Positions 53,916 to 62,471 of a stretch of 64,000 nt of DNA are shown here, in pieces. The first letter of the stretch is position 1. Every line of letters starts with the position of its first letter. The stretch comes from JANPLG01 sp964609085 (GTDB taxonomy: Bacteria; Armatimonadota; SYMT01), in the NCBI GenBank assembly GCA_964609085.1, contig CAZSRZ010000005.1:32249-96248 (forward strand), in the 5' to 3' direction. The notes under the pieces were generated by a model. The model did not search any database and was not told where the DNA came from. It saw only the letters and a program-made list of their open reading frames with translations. The position numbers and the translations under genes are program-made.

Positions 53916-53925
53916 NNNNNNNNNN
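53916..53925. other. Assembly gap (10 N)
   Basis: Ten consecutive N lie just upstream of the phosphatase gene. The real distance and sequence are unknown, so the promoter of the next gene and any missing gene cannot be judged. The 285 bases between the flanking genes otherwise hold no recognisable gene. Confidence 0.95.
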
Positions 53926-53950
53926 TGTCGATGAGCGGGAAGGAACAGCG

Positions 53951-54409
53951 ATGGGCAGACGCGTGTTGATCCTTTGCACGGGCAACTCGTGCCGGAGTCA
54001 GATGGCGCAGGCCGTGCTGCAGCGGCTGGGCGGGACCGAGTACGAAGTTTTCAGCGCGGGGACGAATCCGGCTTCCGCCGTCCACCCGATGGCCGTGCGG
54101 ATTCTGACCGAACGCGGATTCGACATGGCTGAAGCGCGGCCGAAGCACGTGAGTGAGTTCGCCGGTCAACGATTCCATCGAGTCATCACCGTCTGCGACT
54201 CCGCCAACGAGAGCTGCCCCTACTTCCCGGGCGCGGAACGCATCCACTGGCCCTTCGACGACCCGGCGGCCGCTACCGGCAGTGAGGAAGATCGATGGAA
54301 GGTGTTCCAGCGCGTCTACCGAGAGATCCGCGCCCGGATGGAGTTCTGGATCGAGATCGACCGCCGCCGCCCCGACCTGACCCCAGAAGCGGCCGCCCCT
54401 GCACTCTGA
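53951..54409 (+). CDS. Arsenate reductase / low-molecular-weight Tyr phosphatase family
   Basis: This protein of 152 residues opens VLILCTGNSCRSQMAQAVL, which contains the CX5R phosphate-binding loop (Cys ~9, Arg ~15), followed by SAGTNPASAVHPMAVRILTE, KHVSEFAGQRF and VITVCDSANESCPYFPG with a second Cys pair and acidic residues (WPFDDPAA). This matches the thioredoxin-coupled ArsC class, where the Cys chain reduces arsenate; a pure phosphatase is the alternative. AAGGA precedes the ATG by eight bases. The assembly gap directly upstream prevents promoter analysis. Confidence 0.85.
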   Translation: MGRRVLILCTGNSCRSQMAQAVLQRLGGTEYEVFSAGTNPASAVHPMAVRILTERGFDMAEARPKHVSEFAGQRFHRVITVCDSANESCPYFPGAERIHWPFDDPAAATGSEEDRWKVFQRVYREIRARMEFWIEIDRRRPDLTPEAAAPAL

Positions 54410-54415
54410 GCCCGT

Positions 54416-54444
54416 TTGACGGCCCCTGAGGCCTCTGCTACGAT
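54416..54444 (+). promoter_or_regulatory. Promoter of the tRNA gene
   Basis: TTGACG (54416-54421) and TACGAT (54439-54444) are 17 bases apart, placing the transcription start a few bases before the tRNA. Confidence 0.65.
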
Positions 54445-54455
54445 GCAGGCAACCT

Positions 54456-54529
54456 CGGGGCGTGGCGCAGCTTGGTAGCGCGCTTGTTTTGGGAACAAGA
54501 GGTCGCCGGTTCAAGTCCGGCCGCCCCGA
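54456..54529 (+). tRNA. tRNA-Pro (anticodon UGG)
   Basis: A 74-base cloverleaf can be drawn: acceptor CGGGGCG with CGCCCCG, anticodon stem CTTGT/ACAAG with loop TTTGGGA (anticodon TGG, followed by G37), and T-arm GCCGG-TTCAAGT-CCGGC. The discriminator is A and no CCA is encoded. The 241 bases between it and the next gene show nothing recognisable, including no integrase. Confidence 0.93.
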
Positions 54530-54770
54530 CTGAAAAAACGTGCCTGGTCCAGCCTGATTCCTGCCACTCAGAGCAGGGCATGCCGAATCGCCGCGCACAT
54601 CGCGCACACATGAGCCTCTGAGATCACCTGGCTTCCGAGGGCAGTATGCCCGTGGGAGGCAGCACCCTCCAGGCACCGCAGGAGCTCCATAGCTTAACGT
54701 GGAGCCAGCGGCACGAGCTGCAGGTCCGGAGGAGGGCGGCCGGGATGACGGTTGCCCCTCACTCGCCGGA

Positions 54771-55829
54771 TCAGTTCTTCATCCCGGTGACGGTGATGCC
54801 CTGGATGAAGGTCCGTTGGGTGAAGAAGAAGACGAGGATCACTGGCAGCACGACGATGGTCGCCGCGGCCATCAGCAGCGGCCACTGGGTGCCGCCGTGC
54901 TGGCTCTGGTAGGCCTGCAGCCCGTAGGCCAGGGTGTAGGTCTTCTGGTCCGTCAGGTAGAGCAGTGGCCCCAGGAAGTCGTTCCAGACGTGCATGAAGT
55001 TGAACAGCGCGACGACCGCTAGCGCCGGCTTGATCAGCGGGAGCACGACGTCCCGAAAGGTTCGGAACTCGCTGCAGCCGTCGATCTTGGCGGCGTCGGA
55101 GAGTTCGAAGGGGACGGACATCAGGAACTGCCGCAGCAGGAAGATGTTGAACGCACTGCCGAAGAAGGCGGGCACCCAGAGCGGCTTCGGGCTGCCGATC
55201 CACCCCAGGCTCTTGAAGAGGACGTAGACCGGCACCTGCAGGACCGCGCTGGGGATCATCATGGTGGCGATCGTGAGCGCGAAGAAGATGTCCCGGCCGG
55301 GCCAGTTGATTCGGGCGAACCCGTAGGCCACCAGGGCGTTGGAGAGCACCGTCCCAATCACGGAGAGGATGGCGATGTAGAGGGTGTTTCGTGCGTAGCG
55401 CAGGAAGGGGACATAGCCCAGCAGGTCGGCGCGGTAGGTGACCGCCTTCCAGTAGTTCTCCCAGCGCCACACCGGCGGCACGCGGATGGTGGAGGTGTCC
55501 ACCCAGGCGCGCTCTCGCAGGGCTCCTTCGGCGGACCGCTCGATCTCGCAGCGATCTCCTTCCCGGCGCAGGAGGGGCACAAGCACCTCGGCCGGCTGCT
55601 TGCCGGGCTCTACCACCGGGTTGGTGTAGTAGACCGCCAGGTACTTGCGCCCGTCCGTCGCCTCCATGTACTCGGTGCGCGGGAACAGCGGCGGCGGGGT
55701 TTCCGTCGTCTGCGAGATCGGCTTGACGCTGGTTGAGACCATCCAGATCAACGGGAAGGTGAAGAACACGCTGCCTGCGATCAGCAGAAGCGTGATGATG
55801 ACCTTCGCGAGGGGTGATTTGGCCTGCAT
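54771..55829 (-). CDS. Sugar ABC transporter permease, MalG type, with extra periplasmic segment
   Basis: This protein of 352 residues has the MalG-type C-terminus TQRTFIQGITVTGMKN and the EAA-like loop DAAKIDGCSEFRTFRDVVLP. A ~75-residue hydrophilic insert (~48-122, containing AVYYTNPVVEPGKQPAEVLV) follows the first membrane helix, making it longer than the usual 280. It forms the transporter with the two genes just before it on this strand. No ATPase is present. Confidence 0.87.
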   Translation of the reverse strand: MQAKSPLAKVIITLLLIAGSVFFTFPLIWMVSTSVKPISQTTETPPPLFPRTEYMEATDGRKYLAVYYTNPVVEPGKQPAEVLVPLLRREGDRCEIERSAEGALRERAWVDTSTIRVPPVWRWENYWKAVTYRADLLGYVPFLRYARNTLYIAILSVIGTVLSNALVAYGFARINWPGRDIFFALTIATMMIPSAVLQVPVYVLFKSLGWIGSPKPLWVPAFFGSAFNIFLLRQFLMSVPFELSDAAKIDGCSEFRTFRDVVLPLIKPALAVVALFNFMHVWNDFLGPLLYLTDQKTYTLAYGLQAYQSQHGGTQWPLLMAAATIVVLPVILVFFFTQRTFIQGITVTGMKN

Positions 55830-55856
55830 GGGATCGGGTCGTGGGAGGGTGCCGGC

Positions 55857-56951
55857 CTAGTTGCTGCCGTAGTGAACGAAGCGACGACTGATCCGCATCG
55901 CCAGTGAGGTGAGGAGGAGCACGATGATGAAGAGGATCCAGGCCATCGCGGAGGCGTAGCCCATCCGCATGTACTGGAAGGCTGTGTCGTAGAGGTTGAC
56001 GGCCAGGAAGTAGGCGCTGCGGGCCGGCTGGCCGCCGGGCGCCATCACGAAGGGGAGTGCGAAGTAGTTAAAGGTGCCGATGATGGCCATGATCCCGTTG
56101 AACAGGATCGTGGGACTGACCATCGGCAGGGTGACGTGCCGGATTTTCTGCCACCACGACGCCCCGTCCAGATCCGCGGCTTCCAGCAGGTGTTGCGGCA
56201 CGTCCTGCAGGCCGGCCAGGTAGATCACCACGGCGTGCCCAGTCCCGTAGAGACTCACCAGCACGAACGCAGGCTTCACGAACTCCTTCTTGCTGAGCCA
56301 CGCCGGCAATTCGGGGTTGGCGCTGAAGAGCGCGGTCTGGCCGGTTGCCGCCAGGATATAGACCGCCACCGCGCCCACTGCGCCGGCGATCAGCCACGGT
56401 AGCCGGGCTTTGAGCGGCTCGCCCGCCCGGGTCGGCACGGCCGACCGGGCGAGCAGCAGGATCGTCAGCAGGGCGGCCAGCGAGAAGAGCCAGTGCGACG
56501 TCAGCCAGGCCAGCGTGACGTTGAGGAGACCGTTCTTCCCGTTCAGGATGAGCAGCCAGAGAATCGCCATCGCGACCTGCGGCACCAGGGAAGGGAGGAA
56601 GAACAGGGTGCGGTAGATCGTCATGCCGCGAACTCCGGTGTTCAGCAGCATCGCCAGGGTCAGGGCCAGCACGGCACCGAGGGGGATCGCCATAGCCGCG
56701 TAGAACATCGTGTTCCACAGGGACGTGCGGAAGATGTCATCCGACCACAGCCCCTGGTAGTTGGCGGTCCCGATGAAGCGCGGCGGCAGCAGCACCGAGA
56801 AGTCGCAGAAGCTGTAATACAGCGACATCACGATCGGGTACGCCAGAAACACGGTGAACCCGATCAGCCAGGGGCTGATGAAGCAGAGCGCGCTGCGCAG
56901 ATCCTGCTTCTGCACCCGCGTCAGACCGCGGCGTCGGAGAGCCATGCTCAT
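55857..56951 (-). CDS. Sugar ABC transporter permease, MalF type
   Basis: This protein of 364 residues has the MalF-like start SALCFISPWLIGFTVFLAYP, more than six hydrophobic segments, LLNTGVRGMTIYRTLFFLPS, a ~75-residue extra hydrophobic segment (~160-235) and the EAA loop EAADLDGASWWQKIRHVTLP. The ATG at 56951 overlaps the binding-protein stop (ATGA); a longer in-frame extension lies within that upstream gene and is rejected. Partner of the downstream MalG-type permease. Confidence 0.87.
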   Translation of the reverse strand: MSMALRRRGLTRVQKQDLRSALCFISPWLIGFTVFLAYPIVMSLYYSFCDFSVLLPPRFIGTANYQGLWSDDIFRTSLWNTMFYAAMAIPLGAVLALTLAMLLNTGVRGMTIYRTLFFLPSLVPQVAMAILWLLILNGKNGLLNVTLAWLTSHWLFSLAALLTILLLARSAVPTRAGEPLKARLPWLIAGAVGAVAVYILAATGQTALFSANPELPAWLSKKEFVKPAFVLVSLYGTGHAVVIYLAGLQDVPQHLLEAADLDGASWWQKIRHVTLPMVSPTILFNGIMAIIGTFNYFALPFVMAPGGQPARSAYFLAVNLYDTAFQYMRMGYASAMAWILFIIVLLLTSLAMRISRRFVHYGSN

Positions 56952-58327
56952 CGGCGGGCACTCGCCACGCGGCTCGGGTCCGCCGAGACTCGCCTGCGCC
57001 GCTGTACGCCCTCGAGATAGGCGGTCAGCTTTGGCTGGATCTGCGCCTGGGCTGCTCCCAGGGCCTTCTCCGGAGACTCCCCCCCGACCCAGATGTTCTG
57101 AAATGCGGCCGTCATCTCGCTCGTCCACTCCCGCCAGATACCAACCTGTGGGGTGGTGAACGTGTTCTTTCCCTTCGCCAGTTCGTAGAACAGCCGGATC
57201 CGTTTGTTCTTGTGCACTCGAAAGAACCGCTCGGAGACGTTGGCGAGCGGCGAGTGCTTCCACTGCCCCAGGCAGAGCATTTCCATACCTTCCTGGGATT
57301 GCACGAACCGGATGAACTCCCACGCCTCCCGCGGGTGTTTGGCCCCACGCGGAATCACGACCACATCCAGCCCGACAGGTGTGGATCGCGCCAGGTCGGG
57401 GCGATCATCGGGATAAGGGAACGGTGCCGCGTCCCAATCCAGGCTGGGGTTGTTGTTGTGGATGAAGTTGGCCATCCAGACGCCCTGCATCACCATGGCC
57501 ACCTGACCGGACATGAAGGCGTTCTGCGGGGATGAGAAGTTTCCGAACCCACTCTGGAACACCTGGATGTCTCGCGCCCGGTACTTGTCTACGTAGTCCT
57601 TCACCCAGTGGAAGGCGCGCAGGTTCTCGGGTGTGGTGAGCGTTGCATGGCCCTGGCCGTCATACAGGCTGCCGCCGAAGAAATAGCCCCAACCCCAGTT
57701 CCACCAGCCGGGTTCGGCAGGTAGGTAGCCCGCCTGAGTGATGCGGCCTGAGGGGTCTCGGACGGTGAGCTTCTCCGCCATCCGGTCCAGTTCGCTCATC
57801 GTGCGAGGCGGGCGGTCCGGGTCCAGGCCGGCCTTGCGATACGCCGCGCGGTTCCAGTGGAGCGCCACGGATGCCGGTGTGGTCGGCATCGCGAAGACAG
57901 TCCGGTTGTGGACGCAACTCTGCCAGTAGGAGGGCAGATAATCCTCGGGTCCGACCCCATCCGCTCGGCAGAACTCGTCGAGCGGCGTCAGCGCATTGGC
58001 GTCGGCGAAGCTAACCACATCGTAATCCCAGATCCCGGCAACGTCGGGAGGGTTCCCCCCTGCGGTGGCCAGCAGCATCTTCTGGTTCACCTGGCTCACC
58101 GCCAGGTACTCGACGTGGATGCGGTCGCTTCGGGAGTTGAACTCCTCCACCACCTTGCGCATGGCCTCCTCTTCGAAGCCGGTCCACTTCTCCCAGTAGC
58201 GGATGTGGATCTTGCCGTCCCGGATCTCCGGATCCGGTCGGAAGAGGAACCAGAACGCCGCCGCCACGACGCAAGCCGCCAGGGCGTTGAGGATGGTGCG
58301 CGGAGTCAGGAGGCGGTCGGTCATCAT
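56948..58327 (-). CDS. Sugar ABC transporter substrate-binding protein
   Basis: This protein of 459 residues has an N-terminal membrane segment (ILNALAACVVAAAFWFLF) with no lipobox Cys, so it is anchored or has an uncleaved signal. The binding fold has IHIRYWEKWTGFEEEAMRK, VNQKMLLATAGGNPPDVAGI, FAMPTTPASVALHWNRAAY, AFMSGQVAMVMQGVWMANF and REAWEFIRFVQSQEGMEML. It belongs to the family 1 carbohydrate-binding proteins. Trp- and Tyr-rich stretches (WWNWGWGYFFGGSLYDG) suggest an oligosaccharide site. Confidence 0.88.
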   Translation of the reverse strand: MMTDRLLTPRTILNALAACVVAAAFWFLFRPDPEIRDGKIHIRYWEKWTGFEEEAMRKVVEEFNSRSDRIHVEYLAVSQVNQKMLLATAGGNPPDVAGIWDYDVVSFADANALTPLDEFCRADGVGPEDYLPSYWQSCVHNRTVFAMPTTPASVALHWNRAAYRKAGLDPDRPPRTMSELDRMAEKLTVRDPSGRITQAGYLPAEPGWWNWGWGYFFGGSLYDGQGHATLTTPENLRAFHWVKDYVDKYRARDIQVFQSGFGNFSSPQNAFMSGQVAMVMQGVWMANFIHNNNPSLDWDAAPFPYPDDRPDLARSTPVGLDVVVIPRGAKHPREAWEFIRFVQSQEGMEMLCLGQWKHSPLANVSERFFRVHKNKRIRLFYELAKGKNTFTTPQVGIWREWTSEMTAAFQNIWVGGESPEKALGAAQAQIQPKLTAYLEGVQRRRRVSADPSRVASARR

Positions 58328-58355
58328 GGTGGGGGCTGAGTGGCGGGCAGAGTCA

Positions 58356-59048
58356 TCATCCCCGCAGAATCTGCTGGAGAGCGGGGAGAAGTTCGTTCGC
58401 CGGCACGGCGACCGGTTTGACTCTCAGGCCGCTTGCCTGCCGGATGTCGTCCACGGCTGCGAGGTCGCCCGGGTCGAGCATGGCCACCACGAGAATGTCC
58501 TGGGAGATGACCACCGGGAGGCACCGGTGTCGCTCCAGGATGGCCCGCGGCACGGCGGCGACGGCCGCTGGATCGATGGCCCGCCCCATCAACGTTACCT
58601 GTCGCAGAGGGACTTCGCCGGCGGTCTGAATCTGGGGGATGCCTGTCTGCGGATGGCCGACGCGGACCCAGCGCTGGTTGCCCGCGCGCAGGAGTGTCAG
58701 TTCGACCGTGTGCAGCACGCGTGTGCCTTCGGCGCATCGCCCGGCGTGGATCTCCGTGCGGCGGGCCAGCGTGAGATACAACTCCGGCACCCCCCCGGCG
58801 ATCAGACCCTGGGCGGCGACGATCTGCGCCGGCCCTTGCTTTTCGACGGCGTAGATCGTCGGCGGGTAGAGCATGTTTGCCGGGACGTGGAGGTTCAGGT
58901 GCTCCAGGGTCCCGGAGCCGGAGACGATGGCGGCTGCGCCCAGCTCCAGTTCCCGGACGAACCGGGTGAGTGAATCCAGGAGATCCTCACCCGCATCGAA
59001 GCGGACGAGGATCACCTCGCCGGCGGTCGCCCCTCGAAAGTACTGCAC
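58356..59048 (-). CDS. PPC (DUF296) domain fused to a GspE N-terminal-like domain
   Basis: This protein of 230 residues joins two domains. Residues ~1-130 resemble PPC/DUF296 (VILVRFDAGEDLLDSLTRFV, GAAAIVSGSGTLEHLNLHVP, ELYLTLARRTEIHAGRC), a fold that often binds DNA or nucleotides. Residues ~155-228 resemble the type II secretion ATPase N-domain (PF05157/MshEN type): VPRAILERHRCLPVVISQDI, LVVAMLDPGDLAAVDDI and GLRVKPVAVPANELLPALQQ. MshEN members can bind c-di-GMP, but the key Leu/Gly residues are not obvious here. The gene starts with GTG and lies between cimA and the sugar transporter. Confidence 0.7.
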   Translation of the reverse strand: MQYFRGATAGEVILVRFDAGEDLLDSLTRFVRELELGAAAIVSGSGTLEHLNLHVPANMLYPPTIYAVEKQGPAQIVAAQGLIAGGVPELYLTLARRTEIHAGRCAEGTRVLHTVELTLLRAGNQRWVRVGHPQTGIPQIQTAGEVPLRQVTLMGRAIDPAAVAAVPRAILERHRCLPVVISQDILVVAMLDPGDLAAVDDIRQASGLRVKPVAVPANELLPALQQILRG

Positions 59049-59064
59049 GGCCCACCCCTCGGGA

Positions 59065-60645
59065 TCAGCCCTGTCCGGCAGCTCGCTTGCGGGATTTCAG
59101 GAGCGCGTACTCCACGCTGTCCGCCAACGCCTGCCACGAAGCCTCGATCACGTTGGTCGATACGCCAAGCGTGCTCCAGGTTTCCTCCTCGTTGGCGCTT
59201 TCCACCAGAACGCGAACCCGCGCAGCCGTGCCGCGCTGCGCATCGACGACGCGCACCTTGTAGTCGGTCAAGCGCACCGATTCCAACTCGGGGTAGAAGT
59301 GTGCGAGGGCGTTGCGTAGTGCGCCGTCGAGGGCGTTGATCGGCCCGTCCCCCTCCGCGACGGTGAGCTGAGTCACGCCGTCCACCGCCACCTTCAGGGT
59401 CGCCTCGGTAATGGGGGTCTCCTCGTGGCCACGCTTCTCCGTGATCACACGAAAGCCGATGAGTTCGAAGACCTTTTCATACGCCCCGGTTTCTCGTTTG
59501 ACGAGCAGGTCGAACGACGCCTCGGCGCCTTCGAAGACGTAGCCTTCCGACTCCAGCCGAGCCACGCGCTCGAGGATGCGACGCGTGGCGGGGTCGCGCT
59601 TGTCCAGATCTACTCCCAGTTCCTCGGCCTTCCAGACGATCGTGCTGCCGCCGGAGAGTTCGGAGACCAGGATTCGACGACGATTGCCCACGGCGGTCGG
59701 ATCGATGTGCTCGCACGTGCGAGGATTCTTGCGAACTGCGTCGGCGTGGGTGCCGGCCTTGTGCGCGAAGGAGGAACGTCCGACGAAGGGTCGGTGTTCG
59801 TCCGGCGGCATGTTGGCCAACTCGTCGACGAAAATCGAGAGCTCGGCGAGTCGGGCGAGGCTGGGAGAGGGGAGGCACTCCAGCCCCATCTTGAGTTGCA
59901 GCACGGGGATGATGGAGGTCAGGTTGGCGTTCCCGGTCCGTTCACCGAAGCCGTTGATGGTGCCCTGGACCTGACAGGCACCGCCGCGAATGCCCGCGAT
60001 CGCCGTCGCCACTCCTAGTTCGCAGTCATTGTGGGTGTGGATGCCGACGGGATCTCCGACCTCGGACCGCACCCGGGCAATGACTTTCTCGATCTCCCAC
60101 GGCATCGTACCGCCGTTGGTATCACACGGAACGACCATCTCCGCCCCCGCTTCCTTCGCGGCGCGGAGCGTTGCAAGGGCGTACTCGGCGTCGTCGCGGA
60201 AGCCGTCAAAGAAGTGCTCGCCGTCGTAGATCACTTCTCTCCCGGCAGCCTTCAGGCAGGCTACGGTGTCCGCGATCATCGCCAAGTTTTCCTCCGGCGT
60301 GACGTTGAGCACCTCCAACACGTGCAGCAGCCAGCTCTTTCCGAAGATCGTGACCACGGGCGTGTCAGCGTCCAGAAGCTGGCGAACCAACGGATCATCG
60401 CCCGCGCTGAAGCCCCGGCGACGCGTGCTGCCGAAGGCGCACAGCCGGCCATGGCGAAGACTCAGGTCTCGCGCCGCCTCAAAGAAGGCAATGTCCTTCG
60501 GGTTCGAGCCGGGCCAGCCACCTTCGATGTAGTGGAAGCCGAGTTCATCCAGACGCTGGGCGATCCGGAGCTTGTCCTGCACGGTAAAGCTCACGCCTTC
60601 ACCCTGGCTGCCGTCCCGCAGCGTCGTATCGTAGATCTGGATCAT
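59065..60645 (-). CDS. cimA: (R)-citramalate synthase-type enzyme, LeuA family
   Basis: This protein of 526 residues has the DRE-TIM catalytic barrel (~1-280): IYDTTLRDGSQGEGVSFTVQ, IEGGWPGSNPKDIAFFEAA, GIHTHNDCELGVATAIAGI and GTINGFGERTGNANLTSIIP. A spacer and a C-terminal regulatory dimer domain (~370-510) follow. The sequence DTTLRDGSQGEGVSFTVQDKL matches the CimA type that joins pyruvate and acetyl-CoA for threonine-independent isoleucine synthesis, rather than LeuA. It is the first gene of the minus-strand run, divergent from the sulfatase-like gene. Confidence 0.9.
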   Translation of the reverse strand: MIQIYDTTLRDGSQGEGVSFTVQDKLRIAQRLDELGFHYIEGGWPGSNPKDIAFFEAARDLSLRHGRLCAFGSTRRRGFSAGDDPLVRQLLDADTPVVTIFGKSWLLHVLEVLNVTPEENLAMIADTVACLKAAGREVIYDGEHFFDGFRDDAEYALATLRAAKEAGAEMVVPCDTNGGTMPWEIEKVIARVRSEVGDPVGIHTHNDCELGVATAIAGIRGGACQVQGTINGFGERTGNANLTSIIPVLQLKMGLECLPSPSLARLAELSIFVDELANMPPDEHRPFVGRSSFAHKAGTHADAVRKNPRTCEHIDPTAVGNRRRILVSELSGGSTIVWKAEELGVDLDKRDPATRRILERVARLESEGYVFEGAEASFDLLVKRETGAYEKVFELIGFRVITEKRGHEETPITEATLKVAVDGVTQLTVAEGDGPINALDGALRNALAHFYPELESVRLTDYKVRVVDAQRGTAARVRVLVESANEEETWSTLGVSTNVIEASWQALADSVEYALLKSRKRAAGQG

Positions 60646-60798
60646 GCAGTTCCCGCTCTCTCCTCCGGAGACTCCGGCATCTTACCGATAGGGAATTCCC
60701 GCCGTCCAGTCGGCTTGGTTCCGGCGTAGGTGGTTGGACCCATTGCGGCTAACGGGATCGGGTGCTCCTGGCGGGCACGATCTCGGGCTGAGGCGCGC

Positions 60799-62316
60799 AT
60801 GAACAGCAAACAGAACATCATCCTCTTCGGCGTGGATAGCCTGTGGGCAGACCACATGAGCTGCTACGGCTACCGACGCCTCACCACCCCGCACATCGAT
60901 CGCCTCGCGGGCGAGTCCGTGCTGTTCGAACGGAACTACAGCCCCCACATCCCAACCACGCCCGCCTACGGGACGATGCTGACCGGCATGGACTGCTTCA
61001 GCCATCAGGTGGTGGCACTTCGCCACCAGGGCCCGTTGACGGATCGCGTGCGGACCCTGGCAGAGATCCTGCGCGACGAGGGCTACGAGTCGACCTGCGT
61101 GGGCTTCCGCGGCAATCCAAGCGCCCGCGGATTTGACAACTACCTCGACTTCGCCGCCTGGGGGAGCTGGGCACAACGCCCGAGCCGCAAGGCCGAGAAT
61201 CTGAACGACGTCGCGCTGCCGGAACTTGAGCGGCTGGCGAAAGGGGACGCACCGTTCTTTCTCTTCCTGCGACACATGGATCCTCACAGCCCCTACCTGC
61301 CGCCGGAGCCCTTCGAGCACCTCTTCTACAGCCGGGATCCCTGCGATCCTGGAGTCGACACCATTCGGCCGGTGCTCGACTTCAAGCCGTTCCGCGACTA
61401 CTTCGCCACCTGGATGCCGCCCGGCATCACCGACGCCGAGTATGTTTGCGCCCAGTACGACGGCGCCATCGCCTACATGGATGCCTGCATTCAACGGCTG
61501 CTCCAGCGCGTCGAGGAGTTGGGGCTCGCTGAGAACACCCTGATCATACTCACCGGCGACCACGGTGAAACACTGATGGACCACGAGTGCTGGTTCGATC
61601 ATCACGGGATGTACGACTGCACCCTCCACGTGCCGCTGATCATGCGCCACCCCAGCCTGCCTGCGGGCCGTCGTGTATCCGGCTACACCCTGCACCAGGA
61701 TCTCGTCCCAAGCGTGCTGGAACTCCTGGGTATTGATGCGGGCATCGACTTCGACGGCCGGAGTGTTGTGCCCCTGGCGAGGGGTGAGCGGGCCAGCAAC
61801 TGGAGCGACTTCTACATCACGGAAGCTACGTGGATGCGGAAGCACGGTTGGCGCACGCCCGGCTGGAAGCTGCATGTGGCTCTGGAGCCGGACTTCCACT
61901 TCAAGCCCCTGGTCGAACTCTACAATCTGGTGACGGACCCGAACGAAGACAACAACGTTGCCGCGGAGCATCCGGATGTGGTGACCGCCCTCCAGGGGCG
62001 GATGGAGAGGTGGATCGAGAAACGGACTGGGGAGACCGGCAACCCCGCGCCCATCCACACCAACCTGCTGTGGCACGGGCATCAGGAGATCGGCGGCCCG
62101 TTCACCTCTGCCCAGCAGGCCTACGATACGCTGCACATCGGCGATCCGGGCGTGGCCGCTCGACTTCAGGCGCGAGATGCGCCGGCGCCAGCCGAAGCGA
62201 AGAAGGCCGAGGAAAAAAAGTCCGAGAAAAAGAAGTCGGCGTCCAAACGAGCCACGCGGGCGGTCGAGAGCCCCGAGCAGGGCGTTCCCAAACGGCGAAA
62301 AAGGTCAGGGTCCTAG
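60799..62316 (+). CDS. Sulfatase-fold protein lacking the formylglycine residue
   Basis: This protein of 505 residues has the alkaline phosphatase-superfamily fold: NIILFGVDSLWADHMSCYG (metal Asp ~13), FFLFLRHMDPHSPYLPP and IILTGDHGETLMDHECWFDH. At the position of the C/S-x-P-x-R sulfatase signature it reads IPTTPAYGTMLTG (Thr ~53, Tyr ~57), so the formylglycine Cys and Arg are missing. A phosphodiesterase or phosphotransferase using Thr as nucleophile is more likely than a sulfatase. No signal peptide is seen. The tail (~460-505) is Lys/Glu-rich and unlike the fold. ATG 60799 has GAGG upstream. Confidence 0.82.
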   Translation: MNSKQNIILFGVDSLWADHMSCYGYRRLTTPHIDRLAGESVLFERNYSPHIPTTPAYGTMLTGMDCFSHQVVALRHQGPLTDRVRTLAEILRDEGYESTCVGFRGNPSARGFDNYLDFAAWGSWAQRPSRKAENLNDVALPELERLAKGDAPFFLFLRHMDPHSPYLPPEPFEHLFYSRDPCDPGVDTIRPVLDFKPFRDYFATWMPPGITDAEYVCAQYDGAIAYMDACIQRLLQRVEELGLAENTLIILTGDHGETLMDHECWFDHHGMYDCTLHVPLIMRHPSLPAGRRVSGYTLHQDLVPSVLELLGIDAGIDFDGRSVVPLARGERASNWSDFYITEATWMRKHGWRTPGWKLHVALEPDFHFKPLVELYNLVTDPNEDNNVAAEHPDVVTALQGRMERWIEKRTGETGNPAPIHTNLLWHGHQEIGGPFTSAQQAYDTLHIGDPGVAARLQARDAPAPAEAKKAEEKKSEKKKSASKRATRAVESPEQGVPKRRKRSGS

Positions 62317-62471
62317 CGAGGCCCGTCAGCCGCGATTGGGCGAATCTCCTCAGCACGGGGTCACGAATTCGCCCTATGCCGGGCGCAGGTGCCCTGGGTA
62401 AACTTAGCGGGTAGCGCCCCGTCCGACGGCAGGCTGGCAGGATCCCCGCCAACCGCCCGGAGCACACTCAC

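Noticed and set aside
54456..54770. Integration site beside tRNA-Pro
   Set aside because: No integrase, no repeated tRNA end and no mobile genes nearby.
55857..57323. Long N-terminal extension of the MalF-type permease
   Set aside because: The extension lies inside the substrate-binding protein gene and has no transporter features; the ATG at 56951 overlapping the upstream stop gives the family-like start.
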